A stretch of DNA of 64,000 nucleotides, from positions 1,922,001 through 1,986,000 of the forward strand of contig NC_042507.1 of NCBI RefSeq assembly GCF_003054445.1, written 5' to 3'. The position numbers were made by a program, and so were the translations under genes. Below are positions 60,556-64,000 of the stretch, piece by piece (within the stretch, counting starts at the first letter, position 1; every line of letters begins with the position of its first letter). The notes under the pieces were generated by a model, which searched no databases, had not been told where the DNA came from, and saw nothing but the letters and a program-made list of their open reading frames with translations. This DNA comes from Pichia kudriavzevii (lineage: Eukaryota; Ascomycota; Pichiomycetes; Pichiales; Pichiaceae).

Positions 60556-62022
60556 ATGGGGGTCTCCAAATATAGAATGAACAAGAATATGCAACGCTTC
60601 ACCGTTGTGTCTGTGTTGGTAACATGTTTCTTTTTCACATTACACTTCTTACGAACATCGCCAACGGAATTGTTTGTTGTCAATTCACCGTTCCATTATT
60701 CTGATATATCCAAATACACACATATCTTTACATCTATCCTAAGTCCCAATTGCCCTGCGTTGGATGAATATGAGAGGGAGTCTAGAAACTATTGGCAATA
60801 CTATGGGTTTCAACACCACATGAAATTAGACGAAGACTCTCTATCCAACATATTGCGTGTTAGTGACGAGCAGGAAAATGAATTAGGCAGAGTCCATAGT
60901 GAATTGATGAACAAATACCTCCATGATGAACATCCCCTATACCAGCACATGAGGAAGCAAGTTGAGCGAAATAATAAACCTAATAATAAGGGTATTGTCT
61001 ACGTTTCTGGTAAGAATTACTATTGGCTAACAATGGTTAGTATTAAATACATACGGGATGTTTTGAAAGATAAGGAAACTCCAATTGAAATCTTTGTACC
61101 GTTTAGAGTCAAGAATGACCATCATTGTTCCAAGATTGAAAAAGTTTTCTCTAAAGTCAAATGTTCCTACTTCACTGATCACTTAACGAAAACTCAAATC
61201 AGGCAAATCAAAGGATATCAGTATAAGGCTTTGGCATTATTGCTAACCCAATTTAATGAAATATTATATTTGGATTCAGACAACATTCCAATCAGTAACA
61301 TCGGAGACATGTTTGAGAACCAGTTGTATAAGAAAAACGGATTTATCTCATGGGCCGACTTTTGGAAGAGATCAACCAACTATAAATACTACAAAATTGC
61401 AGGACTTTCGAGATTTGCCAATCCCATCTCCACCACACCATCTGTCGAGTCTGGGCAGATACTGATCAATAAATCAACACATTTGAAGACTCTATTACTT
61501 GCATACTATTATAACCTATACGGGCCCGAGTATTTTTATCCTCTCTTTTCGCAAGGATTCCCCGGTGAAGGAGATAAGGAAACGTTCTATCTTGCTAGCA
61601 GGGCTTCGAACGAGCCATCATATTTGATCAATGGCCACAAAACGAAGAGTTTTGGTTACACAAACAAAGAGGGGAAATATACAGGTCAGGGAATTTTACA
61701 AGGGGAGCCAAGTAATCCAGATAACTTTTGGTTTTTGCATATGAACTATCCAAAACTATACGTTAATAAGTTACTAAAATCTGGCTACTTTGACAAAGAG
61801 AAGAAGAGACATTGGACCAAAATCAGACACGCACATGATGATGGTAAAACCTCTGAATTCAAGAAAAGTGCAGGAAAAGATCTAGAATATGAGATTTGGA
61901 AGATCATGGATGAATTACTTTCGACGGATTTCAAAGGGTTTCAAGTTTTCAAAGACATTGGGAATGACGAAATGGCAGACTATGTGAAGTTACAGATGAA
62001 GACCATCAAAAACCAACTTTGA
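60556..62022 (+). CDS. Mnn2/Mnn5-family alpha-1,2-mannosyltransferase (GT71)
   Basis: A Golgi type II membrane enzyme that adds alpha-1,2-mannose branches to the N-glycan outer chain of mannoproteins. The 488-residue chain has a short basic cytosolic tail, one signal-anchor at residues about 16-33 (TVVSVLVTCFFFTLHFL) and a lumenal GT71 domain. Within it are KGYQYKALALLLTQFNEILY, the metal-binding DxD in YLDSDNIP, ISWADFWKRS and GQGDKE-like GEGDKETF. Mnn2 and Mnn5 are paralogues in S. cerevisiae and I cannot tell which this matches better, so no symbol is given. It is relatively short for the family (about 590 residues), mainly in the stem. Confidence 0.85.
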   Translation: MGVSKYRMNKNMQRFTVVSVLVTCFFFTLHFLRTSPTELFVVNSPFHYSDISKYTHIFTSILSPNCPALDEYERESRNYWQYYGFQHHMKLDEDSLSNILRVSDEQENELGRVHSELMNKYLHDEHPLYQHMRKQVERNNKPNNKGIVYVSGKNYYWLTMVSIKYIRDVLKDKETPIEIFVPFRVKNDHHCSKIEKVFSKVKCSYFTDHLTKTQIRQIKGYQYKALALLLTQFNEILYLDSDNIPISNIGDMFENQLYKKNGFISWADFWKRSTNYKYYKIAGLSRFANPISTTPSVESGQILINKSTHLKTLLLAYYYNLYGPEYFYPLFSQGFPGEGDKETFYLASRASNEPSYLINGHKTKSFGYTNKEGKYTGQGILQGEPSNPDNFWFLHMNYPKLYVNKLLKSGYFDKEKKRHWTKIRHAHDDGKTSEFKKSAGKDLEYEIWKIMDELLSTDFKGFQVFKDIGNDEMADYVKLQMKTIKNQL

Positions 62023-62244
62023 ATATTAATACTATCTACTTTGCTGTGTACTTATATACCATCGCCTACTATGTAGATCCCAAAATGACACAACATACTC
62101 CCTCTAGATCTCCGCTGGATGCATCTGCTGTCTGTACTAGTGCTTCAGGAGCGTTGAAGTTGTTATTACATGATGTGAAAATTTCATGGGGGTTTTTCCT
62201 GGACAATTGTTACACTCGCTGAAATTTAAATATGGATTACCGCC

Positions 62245-63990
62245 ATGGAATTCAATAGGCATATGGTGAATTTGCTTAACGGTTCCAAAGCCAGCTGGGC
62301 TGCTATGTTTCAAAGCAAGATCTACATTCGTAAGGTTAGTACCCTAACACCGTTTTCACACCCACCGCCAAATTTGAGCCGAAAACAGCTCTCTAAGCTA
62401 AGTACTACTGAGTTGTTGATAAAAGCTGGGTTCATTGCACAACCTAATGCCGGCTTAACCAACTGGTTACCACTGGGAAAAGAGACACTGGAAAACGTCA
62501 AGAGGATTATACACAGACACCATAAGGAAGCGCAATGTGTTGAAGTATCACTTTCATCATTATCGCATAATTCCATATGGGAGAAAACCAACAGGTGGAA
62601 TAATAATGAATTATTCAAAGTTGGAGACTTTTGCTTGGCTGCTACAGCAGAAGAGGAGATCACGACTTTAATGACACCATTCTTACAAAGCTATAAGAAA
62701 CTACCATTTATTGGTTATCAACTAACACGGAAATATCGTAATGAGAAGAGATCAAGAGGTGGATTGTTACGTGGAAGAGAATTTTACATGAAAGACGCAT
62801 ATAGTTTCGATTCAACACCCGAAAATGCACTAACTTCATTTAACAAGATGAACGGCGTCTACGAGAAAATCTTCAATGATTTGAGACTACCCTGGGTGAA
62901 GGCAAATGCTGATAGTGGTGATATTGGCGGTGATTTAAGCTACGAATGGCATATTGTTAGTGACGTTGGGGAAGATACTGTTGTTAAATGTAATGAATGC
63001 GGGGCTTGCGGGAACGTTGAGAGGGTGCATAGTTTAAAAGAGGATGGCTATGTTGACGAGAGTGATGTCTCCTATTTCCTAAATAACGAACACGAATTGA
63101 TTTGTGTTTATTACCCAAAGGGACGCAAATTGTCGATGAAGTTTTTGAAGGAGGAAGATTTGGTTGAAATTAACGAACATCTAGGTGATGGAGAGAAAGC
63201 ATTAACTATATTTGAAACTGAGAATGAAGAGAATGACAACCTTATGACCATCTACAGGTTATGTGACGTTAATGTAGGTCCTGGTACTAAAATGCCGGAC
63301 TTGCCGGTACCATTCTCCAAAAACCATATGATTACTTTCCAGGGGCTTGATATCACCGAGGCCCAGGAGGGAGATGTTTGTTCACATTGCGAAAAAGGCA
63401 GACTTATTGAGATGAAGGGTGTTGAAGTTGGACATACCTTTTACCTTGGCACCAAATATAGTGAGCCACTAAATGCCACATTTATTGATGGTAATAACGA
63501 GAAGAAATACTTTGAGATGGGCTGTTACGGGATTGGAGTCAGCAGGATAGTCGGAGTTATTGCTGAAATCCTGCGAGATGAAACAGGATTACGCTGGCCT
63601 GCTGCAATTGCACCACTACAAGTCAGCATAATTAAAAGTGGCGAGTTATCAGGAAAGGATGCAGAAATTGAAGACTTCATCGACAAGCTAAGATTAAATA
63701 AAAAGGTGCGGTTAGAAGTGGATGAAAGTGAGGATATTGGTTTTGGTAAGAAGTTGACCAAGAGTAAAATTATTGGTATTCCATTGCAGGTGATACTTGG
63801 CAAGTCTTACCCGATTGTTGAGATTGAAGTTCGTGGTACATTTTTCAGTGAGAACTACAAGAAGGAGATGCTGGAAAAGGGCGACGAATGGGGTTGGAAG
63901 GAGGACACTAGTAAATTTGGTGACATCAAACATACTGTTGATATCACTCATGCCGGGGAAGTCATTGAATTGTTATTAAAAGACTTGTGA
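62245..63990 (+). CDS. AIM10: Mitochondrial prolyl-tRNA synthetase (Aim10)
   Basis: A class II aminoacyl-tRNA synthetase charging mitochondrial tRNA-Pro. The 581-residue protein (576 in S. cerevisiae) has a basic leader with few acids (MEFNRHMVNLLNGSKASWAA), then motif 1 around GLTNWLPLGKETLENV, motif 2 RKYRNEKRSRGGLLRGREFY, a four-Cys zinc-like CNECGACG segment, and motif 3 GCYGIGVSRIVGV, followed by an anticodon-binding domain. The bacterial-type insertion between motifs 2 and 3 is present in reduced form. The stop lies 10 bases from the window end. Met7 and Met21 are alternative starts. Confidence 0.93.
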   Translation: MEFNRHMVNLLNGSKASWAAMFQSKIYIRKVSTLTPFSHPPPNLSRKQLSKLSTTELLIKAGFIAQPNAGLTNWLPLGKETLENVKRIIHRHHKEAQCVEVSLSSLSHNSIWEKTNRWNNNELFKVGDFCLAATAEEEITTLMTPFLQSYKKLPFIGYQLTRKYRNEKRSRGGLLRGREFYMKDAYSFDSTPENALTSFNKMNGVYEKIFNDLRLPWVKANADSGDIGGDLSYEWHIVSDVGEDTVVKCNECGACGNVERVHSLKEDGYVDESDVSYFLNNEHELICVYYPKGRKLSMKFLKEEDLVEINEHLGDGEKALTIFETENEENDNLMTIYRLCDVNVGPGTKMPDLPVPFSKNHMITFQGLDITEAQEGDVCSHCEKGRLIEMKGVEVGHTFYLGTKYSEPLNATFIDGNNEKKYFEMGCYGIGVSRIVGVIAEILRDETGLRWPAAIAPLQVSIIKSGELSGKDAEIEDFIDKLRLNKKVRLEVDESEDIGFGKKLTKSKIIGIPLQVILGKSYPIVEIEVRGTFFSENYKKEMLEKGDEWGWKEDTSKFGDIKHTVDITHAGEVIELLLKDL

Positions 63991-64000
63991 ATATCCAAAT

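Overview
This window is nuclear DNA of a budding yeast (Saccharomycotina). Almost every gene is a recognisable orthologue of a Saccharomyces cerevisiae gene. The genes are dense, AT-rich and mostly intronless. The two introns I can define both carry a perfect TACTAAC branch point. CTG codons fall where RAD3 has conserved leucines (for example 53481-53483), so this is not a CUG-Ser species. Local gene order does not resemble Saccharomyces. I suspect a Pichiaceae-type yeast, but that is inference only.

Layout, left to right. 1-18.8 kb: TRA1 (5' end cut by the window edge), an unidentified four-pass membrane protein gene, GEP4 (cardiolipin synthesis), HEL2 (ribosome-collision E3 ligase), FEX1 (fluoride exporter) and PEX10 (peroxisomal RING E3). 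18.8-24.7 kb: a four-module metallothionein gene preceded by five copies of a 16-bp GGCGAAA box, a Vip1-like RRM gene and GDE1 (glycerophosphocholine phosphodiesterase). 24.7-28.0 kb: a 3.3-kb gene-poor stretch holding what look like decayed coding remnants. 28.0-34.3 kb: CQD1 with a 3'-terminal intron, ARL1, a ketopantoate-reductase-family gene and TYR1. 34.6-44.1 kb: MSB1, an IES4-like gene, CYB2 (L-lactate dehydrogenase) with a long repeat-bearing promoter, and PDA1 (pyruvate dehydrogenase E1 alpha). 44.6-55.3 kb: BRR2, RAD3 (5-nt first exon) and ERG10 (with a sterol-response-like element). 55.3-64 kb: a 2.3-kb spacer with a 22-bp tandem array and MCB boxes, an unidentified coiled-coil protein gene, a mitochondrial LEA-like gene, an MNN2/MNN5-type mannosyltransferase gene and AIM10 (mitochondrial prolyl-tRNA synthetase).

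The genes are mostly independent housekeeping functions, not one pathway. Mitochondrial functions recur (GEP4, CQD1, CYB2, PDA1, the LEA-like protein, AIM10). CYB2 and PDA1 lie side by side on the same strand and flank pyruvate metabolism. No tRNA, rRNA, CRISPR array, intact transposon or recognisable viral fossil was found. The most unusual items are the metallothionein with its repeated promoter box, the 22-bp array before the coiled-coil gene, the mitochondrial LEA-like protein and the gene-poor block upstream of GDE1.
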